Positions 15,965 through 24,359 of a stretch of DNA of 64,000 bases are shown piece by piece. The notes below the pieces were generated by a model. The model did not search any database and was not told the DNA's origin. It worked only from the letters and a program-made list of their open reading frames with translations. Numbering within the stretch: the first letter of the stretch is position 1; the number at the start of each line of letters is the position of its first letter. This stretch comes from Amycolatopsis xylanica. GTDB lineage: Bacteria; Actinomycetota; Actinomycetes; Mycobacteriales; Pseudonocardiaceae. The stretch is taken from NCBI RefSeq assembly GCF_900107045.1, contig NZ_FNON01000002.1:62001-126000 (forward strand). The letters run 5' to 3'. Both the position numbers and the translations under genes were made by a program.

Positions 15965-16582
15965 TCACGAGGGCGTGCGGGTGATCGCGGCCAGCATCAG
16001 GCCGCGCAGCTCTTCGGTGACGTCGCCGACCGGTAGCTCGCGGGCCTGCCACTCACGCAGCAGGCCCGTGAACGCGCCGACCAGCGCGATGGCCGTCAGC
16101 CGGTAGTCCCGCTTCGGCGCGAGACCGTGTTCGGCCGCGTGGCGGGCTTCGGCTTCGATGAAGTCCGCCCAGCGGTCGACCCATTCCTGGTGCTGCGCCT
16201 CGAGTTCCTGATTGACCCCGACGGCCTCGACGTAGTTGAGCCTCGGCATGCGCGGATCCGCGGTGACCGTCGCGACGAAGACGTCGAGCAGCGTCTCGAT
16301 GCGGGCGACGGCGTCGGTGTCGGTGAGCTCGGCGAGCGTCGCGGTGACGTGCTCCAGCGCGAGCCGGTTGATGCTGTCGTGCAGTACGAGCAGCACCTGC
16401 TCCTTGTTCTCGAACTCCTCGTAGAAGTTGCGCGTCGAGACACCGGCCAGCTTGCAGAGGTGGGTGATCTTCGCCTGCTGGAAGCCCTCACTGGTGAAGA
16501 GCTCGAGCGCGGCCGTCAGCAGCCGCTCGCGGCGCTCGGCCTTGCGCTGCTCCGGGGGGATGCCGCCATAGGAGCGGACCAC
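15965..16582 (-). CDS. TetR family transcriptional regulator
   Basis: 205 residues from GTG 16582 with GGAGGT just upstream. It has a TetR helix-turn-helix in residues 15-65 (AKITHLCKLAGVSTRNFYEEFENKEQVL) and a C-terminal helical ligand domain. It diverges from the secreted lipase gene (start 16676), and the 20-bp dyad at 16641-16660 lies between them, so it most likely represses the lipase and itself. Confidence 0.88.
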   Translation of the reverse strand: MVRSYGGIPPEQRKAERRERLLTAALELFTSEGFQQAKITHLCKLAGVSTRNFYEEFENKEQVLLVLHDSINRLALEHVTATLAELTDTDAVARIETLLDVFVATVTADPRMPRLNYVEAVGVNQELEAQHQEWVDRWADFIEAEARHAAEHGLAPKRDYRLTAIALVGAFTGLLREWQARELPVGDVTEELRGLMLAAITRTPS

Positions 16583-16640
16583 CGAACCTCCAAGATTCTG
16601 GTAATGGGGATTGCCAGACGTCGCACGGGGCGCTTACATT

Positions 16641-16660
16641 GTGAAAACTATAGTTACCAC
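16641..16660. promoter_or_regulatory. candidate TetR operator in the lipase promoter
   Basis: A 20-bp imperfect dyad: perfect AACTATAGTT core (16646-16655) with GTG and CAC at the outer ends, 8 of 10 positions symmetric. It lies 16 bases upstream of the lipase start codon, where it would overlap the promoter or 5' leader. Confidence 0.5.
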
Positions 16661-16675
16661 ACTCTGGAGGCAACG

Positions 16676-17776
16676 GTGCTTCGTCGAGTCCTGGTTCCAC
16701 TACTGGCCCTACTACTGACGGGCGCGGTGGCCACGCCGGCCGCCCAGGCGTCCAGCCCAGGTGACCTGCTCGACCAGCATCGGGTGACCGCGATCGTGCC
16801 CGCGCCGGTCCAGGCGTGGGAGCTGCTCTATCAGTCGACTTCGGCGACCGGCAAGGCCAACGCCGTCTCCGGCATCCTGCTGGTCCCGTCGATCCCGTAC
16901 ACCCGCGGCCCGCGTCCGCTGATCACGTACGCCGTCGGCACGCATGGCATCGGCGACCAGTGCGCGCCTTCGGTCAAGCTGCAGAACGGCACCGAGAACG
17001 AGGTCGCGATCATCTCGCAGGCCCTCTACAAGGGCTGGGCCGTGGTGCTCACCGACTACGAAGGCCTTGGCACGCCGGGCACCCACACCTACGCGGTCGG
17101 CCAATCCGAAGGCCGCGCCGTCCTCGACGCCGCCCGCGCGGCTTACAAAGTCCCGGGCACCGGGCTCTCTTCCGACGGCCCTGTGGGCGTCTTCGGTTAC
17201 TCGCAGGGCGGCCAGGCGGCGGCCTTCGCGGGCGAGCTGCAGGGCGGCTACGCGCCCGACCTGAACGTCGTCGGCGTCGCCACCGGCGGCGTGCCCGCCG
17301 ACCTCAACGCGGTCATGAAGTCCAACGACGGCGGCCCGGCCTTCGGCCTGGTGCTCGGCGCGGCGCTCGGCCTCGCGACGGCCTACCCCGAGGTCCCGTT
17401 CGCGTCGGTGCTGAACTCACGCGGCAAGGCGACCGTGGAGAAGATCAAGGACTACTGCACGATCGCACTCGGCGCGGCGGCCCCGTTCTCCCGCCTCCGC
17501 GACTTCGTCACCGACCCCGACATCGTCTCCGACCCCCGCTGGCAGAAGCGCCTCGCCGAGAACTACGCGGGCACGATCAAGCCCAAGGCCCCGGTCTTCC
17601 TCTACCACGCCCAGCTCGACGAACTGATCCCGCTCGCGGTCGGCAAGGGCCTTCTCGCCCGCTACAAGGCCTTGGGCGCCAACGTGACCTGGACCGAATA
17701 CCCCCTGCTCGAACACATCGGCGGCGTCTCGGTCGGCGGCCCGGTCGCCATGGAATGGCTCGGCACCAAGTTCTAG
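16676..17776 (+). CDS. secreted lipase (secretory lipase family, PF03583-like)
   Basis: 366 residues from GTG 16676 with GGAGG five bases upstream. There is a Sec signal peptide (LRRVLVPLLALLLTGAVATPAAQA, cleavage after AQA). The alpha/beta-hydrolase nucleophile is S176 in GYSQGG; the acid is probably the aspartate of AQLDELIPL and the histidine that of LLEHIGG near the C-terminus. YAVGTHGIGDQCAPS and ALYKGWAVVLTDYEGLGTPG are typical of secretory lipases that hydrolyse triacylglycerols or other esters outside the cell. A repeat cluster that reaches into ureD follows the stop. Confidence 0.9.
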   Translation: MLRRVLVPLLALLLTGAVATPAAQASSPGDLLDQHRVTAIVPAPVQAWELLYQSTSATGKANAVSGILLVPSIPYTRGPRPLITYAVGTHGIGDQCAPSVKLQNGTENEVAIISQALYKGWAVVLTDYEGLGTPGTHTYAVGQSEGRAVLDAARAAYKVPGTGLSSDGPVGVFGYSQGGQAAAFAGELQGGYAPDLNVVGVATGGVPADLNAVMKSNDGGPAFGLVLGAALGLATAYPEVPFASVLNSRGKATVEKIKDYCTIALGAAAPFSRLRDFVTDPDIVSDPRWQKRLAENYAGTIKPKAPVFLYHAQLDELIPLAVGKGLLARYKALGANVTWTEYPLLEHIGGVSVGGPVAMEWLGTKF

Positions 17777-17783
17777 CCCCAGG

Positions 17784-17893
17784 CCCCAAAGTCACTTTCG
17801 GGGCATGCCTAACCCCGAAAGTGACTTTCGTCAGGTCCCATACCCCGAAAGTGACGTTCGTCAGGTCCTATCTGACGAAAGTCACTTTCGGGG
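17784..17893. repeat. family D repeat cluster (CGAAAGTGACTTTCG), four units
   Basis: Four units: CCCCAAAGTCACTTTCGGGG (17784-17803), two 26-bp direct copies 30 bases apart (17813-17838 and 17843-17868, beginning CCCCGAAAGTGAC), and an inverted copy (17872-17893). The last unit is inside ureD and encodes its final residues TPKVTFVR. Related palindromes occur at 23698 and near 48170. Confidence 0.8.
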
Positions 17894-18596
17894 TTTCGGA
17901 GGCGGCGAGGGGGGCGAGGGCTGTGACGGCATCGGGGGCCAGGGAGGTGGTGAGGGTGCCGCCCGCGGCGAGGGGGCTGCGGGACCACCACTCACCCGAG
18001 GCGGCGGGGAGGTCGGGGCCGCCGACGACCAGGTCGGTGGCGAGGACCCGGCGACCCGCCAGGTGGGCGAGCGAGGCGTCCAGGTCCGAGCCGATGGTCA
18101 GGGTTTGGCGCAGCACAGGGGTTTCGGCGCGGGTGACGTGTTGCGTCGTCGTCAGGTGACCTGGGCGTTCCGAAGCCCGGCCGAGCACCAGGACCTCGCG
18201 GGTGTGCAGGTACGCGTCGGCGGCGAGCGAGGCGCGCAGCAGGGCGTTGTGCCGAGCGTGAGCCGTGATGACGGTCGGCTCCGGCAGGTATTCGAGCGAC
18301 CCGCCCGCGTCGACCGTGATGTCCACAGTGGACGAACTGGGCTCGCCTCGCAGGCCGGGCAAGGCGATCGTCGCGGCGACACCGGACAGGCGCAGCGAGG
18401 CGCCCGGTCCGACGTGCACGCTCAGAAGAAGTTCGTCGCCACCCAAGGGAGCGGTCGCCGAGCTGACGAGGTGGACCACGGCCGTGGCGCCCGTGCCTCG
18501 CTTGGGGAACAGCGTGAGCGGCGCCATCGAGCGCAGCTCACGCAGGATCGTCCGGCCGTCCAAGAAGCAGGCGACCAGGCGGGCGTGCGCTTTCAC
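17868..18596 (-). CDS. ureD: urease accessory protein UreD
   Basis: 242 residues from GTG 18596, overlapping the ureG stop by GTGA. UreD (UreH) is the platform that binds apo-urease and the UreF-UreG complex during nickel delivery. The family pattern is visible: [48 protein letters not shown] and [12 protein letters not shown]. The final eight residues (TPKVTFVR) are encoded by a family D repeat unit and the stop TAG lies between two units, so the original C-terminus has probably been replaced or extended by the repeat. Confidence 0.92.
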   Translation of the reverse strand: MKAHARLVACFLDGRTILRELRSMAPLTLFPKRGTGATAVVHLVSSATAPLGGDELLLSVHVGPGASLRLSGVAATIALPGLRGEPSSSTVDITVDAGGSLEYLPEPTVITAHARHNALLRASLAADAYLHTREVLVLGRASERPGHLTTTQHVTRAETPVLRQTLTIGSDLDASLAHLAGRRVLATDLVVGGPDLPAASGEWWSRSPLAAGGTLTTSLAPDAVTALAPLAASETPKVTFVR

Positions 18597-19294
18597 CCGG
18601 CCTTGACCAGCGAACGCACCCAGTCGGCCACCGCGGGCGCGTTGGGAGTGTCCACAAGGGACTGGGTGATCACCGGCAGCGAGCCGCGCATGCGGTGGGC
18701 GTCGGAGGTCATGACGTCCATGTCCGCGCCGACCAGGTGCGCGATGTCGATCTTGTTGATCACCAGCAGATCCGCGGTCGTGACACCGGGGCCGCCCTTG
18801 CGCGGCACCTTGTCGCCGCCCGCGACGTCGACCACGAACACCTGCGAGTCCGCCAGGCCGCGGCTGAACACGGCCGTCAGGTTGTCGCCACCGCTCTCGA
18901 TGATCACGAGATCCAGCCCGGGGAACCGGTCTTCGAGCCGCTCGACCGCGTCCAGGTTGGCCGTGATGTCGTCGCGGATCGCGGTGTGCGGGCACGCGCC
19001 GGTCTGCACCGCCTCGATGCGTTCTACATCGAGCACGCCCGCCTTGCGCAGGAAGTCGGCGTCCTCGGTGGTGTAGATGTCGTTGGTGACGACCGCGAGA
19101 TTCAGCTCGTCGCCCAGCGCGCGGCACAGCGCGGCCACCAGCGCGGTCTTGCCGCTGCCGACCGGGCCGCCGATGCCGATCCGGTACGCGCGCCCGGCCG
19201 TCGGCGCGGCGTCGTAATGATCGGGTTCCGCCGCAGTCGGGTCGAAGTTGACCGGGTGGACGTGACCGTGGCCGTGACTGTGCTCAGCTGGCAA
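18593..19294 (-). CDS. ureG: urease accessory GTPase UreG
   Basis: 233 residues from TTG 19294, favoured because AGGAAGAGG precedes it by nine bases; an ATG at 19327 inside ureF would add 11 residues. A histidine-rich start (HSHGHGHVH) could bind nickel. It has the P-loop [11 protein letters not shown], the [15 protein letters not shown] stretch, the metal-binding Cys-Pro-His in [20 protein letters not shown], and NKIDIA for guanine specificity. UreG hydrolyses GTP to deliver nickel to urease. The His-rich start may partly make up for the lack of ureE in this operon. Confidence 0.95.
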   Translation of the reverse strand: MPAEHSHGHGHVHPVNFDPTAAEPDHYDAAPTAGRAYRIGIGGPVGSGKTALVAALCRALGDELNLAVVTNDIYTTEDADFLRKAGVLDVERIEAVQTGACPHTAIRDDITANLDAVERLEDRFPGLDLVIIESGGDNLTAVFSRGLADSQVFVVDVAGGDKVPRKGGPGVTTADLLVINKIDIAHLVGADMDVMTSDAHRMRGSLPVITQSLVDTPNAPAVADWVRSLVKAG

Positions 19295-19964
19295 AGAGAC
19301 GCACCTCTTCCTGATGGTGCCGGGCATGTGCCTCGGCGAACAGATCCAGCGCCGGCGAACCCGGCGAAGGCAGATCGGACGGCGCGAGCCCGGCCGACGC
19401 GGCGGCGGCGAGCGCCACCGCGTGCACGCCGAGACGAGCCACCGCGGCGTTGACGGCGAAAGGATCCAAGCCCAGCAAGCGAACCGCGGCCGAAGCCGGT
19501 CCGCTCACCGCGAGGTACGCGACGGCGGTCGCCGCGTCGAGCGGCGAACCACCCGCGACGCCGACCAGTACGCCCAGCATGATCGGGTGATGCGGCCGCG
19601 GCGTCTCGGCGAGCATCGCGTTCAGCATCGGCGACGGCCACGCCGCCTTGCCAGCCCGCGCGGTCCCGCGCCCCTGCGCGCGCGACGCTTCCCGCTGCGC
19701 CAAGGACGGCGTCCGCGCGTCCAGCTCCGCGTCGAGCCGCTTCCAATATCCACTTTGGACACCACGCGCCGCCGCATGTGCCGCTGCCGCCGCGAAAACG
19801 GCGGCGAGAGATCCGGCCGTACGCAAACGGCCCGAGATAAAGCCTGCTAAATCCCGGACATCGACGATCAAGCGGCGTGCGACGGCCTCTTCCAAGCCGC
19901 CGGAGTGGACGTGGCCGCCACCGGGAAACCGGGAGTCGGCCAAGATCAGCGCTGACAGGTCCAT
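19284..19964 (-). CDS. ureF: urease accessory protein UreF
   Basis: 226 residues, all helical in character, with the family opening [23 protein letters not shown]. The central [14 protein letters not shown] and the [13 protein letters not shown] region match the UreF core. It works as the gate for the UreG GTPase in the UreD-F-G maturation complex. It is linked to ureC by an ATGA overlap and to ureG by an 11-base overlap. Confidence 0.93.
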   Translation of the reverse strand: MDLSALILADSRFPGGGHVHSGGLEEAVARRLIVDVRDLAGFISGRLRTAGSLAAVFAAAAAHAAARGVQSGYWKRLDAELDARTPSLAQREASRAQGRGTARAGKAAWPSPMLNAMLAETPRPHHPIMLGVLVGVAGGSPLDAATAVAYLAVSGPASAAVRLLGLDPFAVNAAVARLGVHAVALAAAASAGLAPSDLPSPGSPALDLFAEAHARHHQEEVRLFAS

Positions 19965-21682
19965 CAGAACAGGAAATACCGTTGGGCCATCGGCAATTCC
20001 GTCACCGGCTGAGGCTCGATCAGCTCACCGTCGACGTGCACGGCGAAGCTGTCCGGCTCGACCCTGATGTCCGGCAGCGCGTCGTTGAGCACCATGTCCG
20101 CCTTGGTGCGCCGCCGCATGTTCGACACCGGCACCAGCGGCCGCGTGATGCCGAACCGTTCCCGGACACCGGAATCGACGGCTTCCGGCGCCACGAAATG
20201 CAGCGACGAGGCCGCCGCCACCACGGGCGAGGCGCCGAACATCGGCCGCGCCAGCACCGGCTGCGGGGTCGGGATGGACGCGTTCGCGTCACCCATCGCG
20301 GCCCACGCGATGAACCCGCCCTTGAGCACCACATGCGGGCGCACGCCGAAGAACTTGGGCTCCCACAGCACGAGATCCGCGAGCTTGCCGATCTCGACCG
20401 AGCCGATCTCGGCCTCCATGCCGTGCGCGACGGCCGGGTTGATCGTGTACTTCGCGACGTAGCGGCGGGCACGCAGGTTGTCGGCCCTGTCGTCGCCGGG
20501 CAGCGCGCCGCGCCGGCGTTTCATCACGTGCGCGGTCTGCCAGGTCCTGATGATGACCTCGCCGATGCGGCCCATCGCCTGCGAGTCGGAGCTCATCATC
20601 GAGATCGCGCCGATGTCGTGCAGCACGTCCTCGGCCGCGATCGTGGTCGGCCGGATCCGGCTCTCCGCGAACGCCAGATCCTCCGGCACGGACGGGTTCA
20701 GGTGATGGCACACCACGAGCATGTCGAGGTGCTCGTCGAGGGTGTTGGCCGTGTGCGGGCGCGTCGGATTCGTCGACGACGGCAGCACGTTCGCCAGCCC
20801 GGCGACCCGGATGATGTCCGGCGCGTGCCCGCCGCCCGCGCCTTCGGTGTGGTACGCGTTGATCGAGCGGCCGGCGATGGCGTCCACAGTGGACTCCAGG
20901 AACCCGGCTTCGTTGAGCGTGTCGGTGTGGATGGCGACCTGGACACCGGACTCGTCGGCCACGGTCAGGCAGGCGTCGATCGCAGCCGGGGTCGTGCCCC
21001 AGTCCTCGTGCAGCTTGAACCCGCCGGCCCCGGCGGCCAGCTGCTCACGCAGCGCTTCGTGGCGGACGGTGTTTCCCTTGCCCAGCAACAAGACGTTGAT
21101 CGGGTACGCGTCCATCGCCTGCAGCATCCGGCCGAGGTTCCAGGCGCCGGGCGTGATCGTGGTGGCCTTGGTGCCCTCGTTGGGACCGGTGCCGCCGCCG
21201 ACCAGTGTCGTCAGCCCGGACGCCAGCGCGGTGTCCACCAGCTGCGGGCAGATGAAGTGGACATGACAGTCGATTCCGCCCGCGGTGAGGATCTTCCCGT
21301 TGCCGGACAGGATCTCCGTCGACGGCCCGATCACCAGCGCCGGGTCGACACCGTCCATGGTGTCCGGGTTGCCCGCCTTGCCGATGCCGATGATGCGCCC
21401 GTCGCGGACACCGACGTCGGCCTTGACGATGCCCCAGTGGTCCAGGATCACCACGCCGGTGATGACCAGGTCCGGCGCACCTTCCGCGCGGGTGGCCATG
21501 CCCTGGCCCATCGACTCGCGGATGACCTTGCCGCCGCCGAAGAGCACCTCGTCACCGCTGCCCGCGCCCATGCTGCGATCCTCGGTGACCTCGATCAGCA
21601 GATCGGTGTCGGCCAGGCGGATCCGGTCGCCGACCGTCGGGCCGAACAGCTCGACGTAGCGCTCGCGGTCGATATGCGTCAA
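19964..21682 (-). CDS. ureC: urease subunit alpha
   Basis: 572 residues from TTG 21682, which overlaps the ureB stop (TTGA). This is the catalytic subunit that hydrolyses urea to ammonia and carbamate. It has the nickel-binding histidines in [13 protein letters not shown], the lysine to be carbamylated in [10 protein letters not shown] (about residue 220), the general-acid histidine in [14 protein letters not shown], and [15 protein letters not shown]. The length is standard. It works with UreA and UreB in the cytoplasm and supplies nitrogen from urea. Confidence 0.98.
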   Translation of the reverse strand: MTHIDRERYVELFGPTVGDRIRLADTDLLIEVTEDRSMGAGSGDEVLFGGGKVIRESMGQGMATRAEGAPDLVITGVVILDHWGIVKADVGVRDGRIIGIGKAGNPDTMDGVDPALVIGPSTEILSGNGKILTAGGIDCHVHFICPQLVDTALASGLTTLVGGGTGPNEGTKATTITPGAWNLGRMLQAMDAYPINVLLLGKGNTVRHEALREQLAAGAGGFKLHEDWGTTPAAIDACLTVADESGVQVAIHTDTLNEAGFLESTVDAIAGRSINAYHTEGAGGGHAPDIIRVAGLANVLPSSTNPTRPHTANTLDEHLDMLVVCHHLNPSVPEDLAFAESRIRPTTIAAEDVLHDIGAISMMSSDSQAMGRIGEVIIRTWQTAHVMKRRRGALPGDDRADNLRARRYVAKYTINPAVAHGMEAEIGSVEIGKLADLVLWEPKFFGVRPHVVLKGGFIAWAAMGDANASIPTPQPVLARPMFGASPVVAAASSLHFVAPEAVDSGVRERFGITRPLVPVSNMRRRTKADMVLNDALPDIRVEPDSFAVHVDGELIEPQPVTELPMAQRYFLF

Positions 21683-21975
21683 GACGGCTCCCTACGCAAC
21701 CCCGGAACCTTCCGGCTCCCGGCCAGCGGAACAAGGTCGACTTCGCGTTCGACGCCCGGCTCGAACCTGACCGAGGTGCCCGCGGGCACGTCGAGCCGGT
21801 GCCCGCGCGCGGCGTCGCGGTCGAAGTCGAGGCCGGGGTTGACCGACGCGAAGTGGAAATGCGAACCGACCTGCACCGGCCGGTCGCCGAGGTTGCGCAC
21901 GAGCAGCCGCACCCTGGCACGGCCGGGGTTCAGCTCGACCGGCTCGTCGCCGGGAATGATCTCTCCTGGGCGCAT
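21679..21975 (-). CDS. ureB: urease subunit beta
   Basis: 98 residues from ATG 21975, 13 bases after the ureA stop; the open frame runs back to 22005 but would overlap ureA. It begins [16 protein letters not shown] and contains [18 protein letters not shown], the invariant core of the urease beta subunit, and a C-terminal [10 protein letters not shown]. It is a structural subunit of the urease trimer, with the usual length. Confidence 0.96.
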   Translation of the reverse strand: MRPGEIIPGDEPVELNPGRARVRLLVRNLGDRPVQVGSHFHFASVNPGLDFDRDAARGHRLDVPAGTSVRFEPGVEREVDLVPLAGSRKVPGLRREPS

Positions 21976-21988
21976 CGCCTGCTCGCTC

Positions 21989-22291
21989 CTAGACGATCGG
22001 GTCATGCACGGTGACGAGCTTGGTGCCGTCCGGGAAAGTGGCCTCGACCTGCACCGAATCGATCATTTCGGGGATCCCCGACTGCACCTGCGCACGAGAG
22101 AGCACGCTACGGCCACTGGCGACGAGCTCGCTGACCGTGCGGCCGTCGCGGGCACCCTCGAGCACGTGGTCGGTGATCAGCGCGACCGACTCCGGATAGT
22201 TGAGCAGCACCCCGCGTTCCAGCCGCTTGCGTGCGACGTCGGCGGCGACGTGGACGAGCAACTTGTCCCGCTCCTGAGGGCTCAGATGCAT
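21989..22291 (-). CDS. ureA: urease subunit gamma
   Basis: 100 residues from ATG 22291. [23 protein letters not shown] and [21 protein letters not shown] are diagnostic of the gamma subunit, as are [28 protein letters not shown]. It is the first gene of the operon ureABCFGD. The promoter must lie in 22292-22534, shared with the divergent citA. Confidence 0.97.
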   Translation of the reverse strand: MHLSPQERDKLLVHVAADVARKRLERGVLLNYPESVALITDHVLEGARDGRTVSELVASGRSVLSRAQVQSGIPEMIDSVQVEATFPDGTKLVTVHDPIV

Positions 22292-22534
22292 GGCGCATGT
22301 GTATCACCCGCCGGGGCGGCGCGCCCCTGGATGAAACACAGGATTTACGTGTCACACGCCGCCTGGACTGAATCGTTCTCGTAATCGTGACACAAACCAC
22401 CCATTCTTTTGATTGCTACCGGCCGGTTCGAGGAGCAAGGTTGCTCCAAACCGTGCGATGAGGCGCGCTTTGCGTGTAGCCCGTCAGCGTGGGATACAAA
22501 AGCCGGGGAACGCGCATTGAAAGGTCAACGGATA
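22292..22534. promoter_or_regulatory. divergent ure/citA promoter region
   Basis: 243 bases between the ureA and citA starts. I see a 7-bp hairpin (GGAGCAA-GG-TTGCTCC, 22432-22447) in the citA leader and AT-richer patches near 22330-22345 and 22400-22412 that could hold promoters. No convincing operator was recognised. The citA start at 22535 has TGAAAGG ten bases upstream. Confidence 0.4.
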
Positions 22535-23689
22535 GTGACTACGTCAGCGCCCGTATCTACGAAGACCGCGTCCACAGACGAGGTCGACGACGGATTCCGT
22601 CCAGGTCTCGAAGGGGTCATCGCCTTCCGCACCGAGATCGCCGAGCCCGACCGTGATGGTGGCGCGCTGCGCTACCGCGGTGTCGACATCGAAGACCTCG
22701 CCGGCAAGGTGAGCTTCGGGGATGTCTGGGGCCTGCTGGTGGACAGCCGGTTCGGCCACGGCCTGCCGCCCGCCGAACCCTTCCCGCTGCCGGTGCACAC
22801 CGGTGACGTGCGGGTCGACGTGCAGGCCGCGCTCGCCATGCTGGCGCCCATCTGGGGCTACCGCCCCCTGCTCGACATCACCGACGAGGAGGCCCGCGAC
22901 CAGCTCGCGCGCGCCTCGGTCATGGCGCTGTCCTACGTCGCGCAGTCCGCGCGCGGCATCGGCCAGCCCGCGGTGCCGCAGTCGCGGGTCGACGAGGCCC
23001 ACTCGATCACCGAGCGGTTCATGATCCGCTGGCGTGGCGAGCCGGACCCGGCCCACGTCAAGGCCATCGACGCCTACTGGGTGTCGGCCGCCGAGCACGG
23101 CCTGAATGCGTCGACGTTCACCGCCCGCGTCATCGCCTCGACCGGTGCGGACGTCGCGGCGGCCATGTCGGGCGCGATCGGCGCCATGTCGGGGCCGCTG
23201 CACGGCGGCGCGCCGGCGCGCGTGCTGCCGATGATCGAAGAGGTCGAGCGGACCGGTGACGCCGCTGGTCTGGTCAAGGGCATCCTCGACCGCAAGGACC
23301 GCCTGATGGGCTTCGGCCACCGCGTCTACCGCGCGGAGGACCCGCGTGCGCGCGTGCTGCGCCGCACCTGCCGCGAGCTGGGCGCGACCCGCTACGAAGC
23401 GGCCGCCGCGCTGGAGCAGGCCGCGCTGGCGGAGCTGCGTGAGCGTCGCCCCGATCACCCGATCGAGACGAACGTCGAGTTCTGGGCCGCGGTCATCCTC
23501 GACTTCGCCGAGGTCCCGCCGCACATGATGCCCGCGATGTTCTCGTCAGCTCGTACCGCGGGCTGGGCGGCGCACATCCTGGAGCAGAAGCGGACCGGGC
23601 GCCTGGTGCGCCCGTCGGCCAAGTACGTCGGCCCCGGCCCGCGCCGTCCCGAGGACGTCGAGGGCTGGGACATGGTCCCCCACGCCTGA
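22535..23689 (+). CDS. citA: citrate synthase 2
   Basis: 384 residues from GTG 22535; the frame is open upstream to 22409 but without family similarity. It condenses oxaloacetate and acetyl-CoA to citrate. Active-site elements are visible: histidines in SGPLHGGAPARV and GFGHRVYRAEDPRARVLR, and the aspartate in NVEFWAAVILDF. The length and the short form match actinobacterial CitA (Rv0889c type), the second citrate synthase, rather than the 430-residue hexameric GltA. A strong hairpin follows the stop. Confidence 0.94.
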   Translation: MTTSAPVSTKTASTDEVDDGFRPGLEGVIAFRTEIAEPDRDGGALRYRGVDIEDLAGKVSFGDVWGLLVDSRFGHGLPPAEPFPLPVHTGDVRVDVQAALAMLAPIWGYRPLLDITDEEARDQLARASVMALSYVAQSARGIGQPAVPQSRVDEAHSITERFMIRWRGEPDPAHVKAIDAYWVSAAEHGLNASTFTARVIASTGADVAAAMSGAIGAMSGPLHGGAPARVLPMIEEVERTGDAAGLVKGILDRKDRLMGFGHRVYRAEDPRARVLRRTCRELGATRYEAAAALEQAALAELRERRPDHPIETNVEFWAAVILDFAEVPPHMMPAMFSSARTAGWAAHILEQKRTGRLVRPSAKYVGPGPRRPEDVEGWDMVPHA

Positions 23690-23697
23690 GCCTCGTT

Positions 23698-23754
23698 AAA
23701 GCCCGAAAGCCACTTTCGTCAGATAAGACCTGCCGAAAGTGGCTTTCGGGCTTT
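23698..23754. terminator. bidirectional hairpin terminator, family D arms
   Basis: AAAGCCCGAAAGCCACTTTCG (23698-23718, 21 bases) pairs perfectly with its complement at 23734-23754 around a 15-nt loop. It lies between convergent citA and the TetR gene, ending two bases from the latter's stop. The arms contain the CGAAAGTGGCTTTCG-type core seen in the ureD cluster. Confidence 0.85.
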
Positions 23755-23756
23755 CG

Positions 23757-24359
23757 TCAGGGGGTGGTGGCCAGGCGGGCCTGGGTGACGGCCATCATCG
23801 CGACCAGCTGGTCGACCAGCCATTCGTCGAGGCCTTCGCGGGGGAGCTTGCCTTCCTGGAGCCAGGCGAGCAGGGTGCCCTCGACCACGGCCGTCCAGCA
23901 GCGCAGCGTGAGCAGGAGCAGCGGGGTGGGTTCGTCGATCTCGATCGCCTCGAGGATCAGCTCGACCGCGCGGTCGCGGACCTGGTCGACCACCGCGTCG
24001 GTCTCCGAGGTCGCGATGACCGAACCGCCGCGCAGCAGCGCGATGTAGCCGGCGCGGTAGTTGCCCGCGACCGAGATCAGGCCGCGCACGGCCGCGCGCA
24101 GCCGGTCCAGCGGCGGGCCGTCGTCGAGGTGCGCGAGACCGTCGATCAGGCCGTCCGTGACCGTGCGCAGTGCTTCGATCTGCAGCTCGCGCAGGCTGGA
24201 GAAGTACCGGTAGAACAGCGGCCGTGAGACGTCCGCGCGCGAGACGATGTCGTCGACCGTGACCAGCTCGGGCGCACGGCTGGAGAACAGGTCGAGCGCC
24301 GCGGCGATCAGGTCGTCGCGGCGTGCCTGCGGGGTCATGCGGCGGGGCTTGCGTGTCAC
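23757..24359 (-). CDS. TetR family transcriptional regulator
   Basis: 200 residues from GTG 24359, whose TGA/GTG overlap with the upstream gene (GTGA) indicates coupling; ATG 24338 is an alternative. It has a TetR helix-turn-helix in residues 17-62 (VTVDDIVSRADVSRPLFYRYFSSLRELQ) and a C-terminal helical domain. It is co-transcribed with the EphD-like fusion and probably controls that operon through the dyad at 26076-26095. Confidence 0.88.
   Translation of the reverse strand: MTRKPRRMTPQARRDDLIAAALDLFSSRAPELVTVDDIVSRADVSRPLFYRYFSSLRELQIEALRTVTDGLIDGLAHLDDGPPLDRLRAAVRGLISVAGNYRAGYIALLRGGSVIATSETDAVVDQVRDRAVELILEAIEIDEPTPLLLLTLRCWTAVVEGTLLAWLQEGKLPREGLDEWLVDQLVAMMAVTQARLATTP

Noticed and set aside
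17784..17893. CRISPR-like repeated units
   Set aside because: Only two units are evenly spaced, the others are inverted, spacers are about 4-9 bases, and no cas gene is near. It is a palindromic repeat cluster.
19877..22384. Plus-strand open frame of over 830 codons across the urease genes
   Set aside because: It lies antisense to ureF, ureC, ureB and ureA, all of which are unmistakable; its composition is that of a shadow frame.
22292..22408. GlnR boxes in the urease promoter (GTCAC/GTGAC near GAAC)
   Set aside because: Spacing between the half-sites does not fit the n6 rule, so I could not support it.
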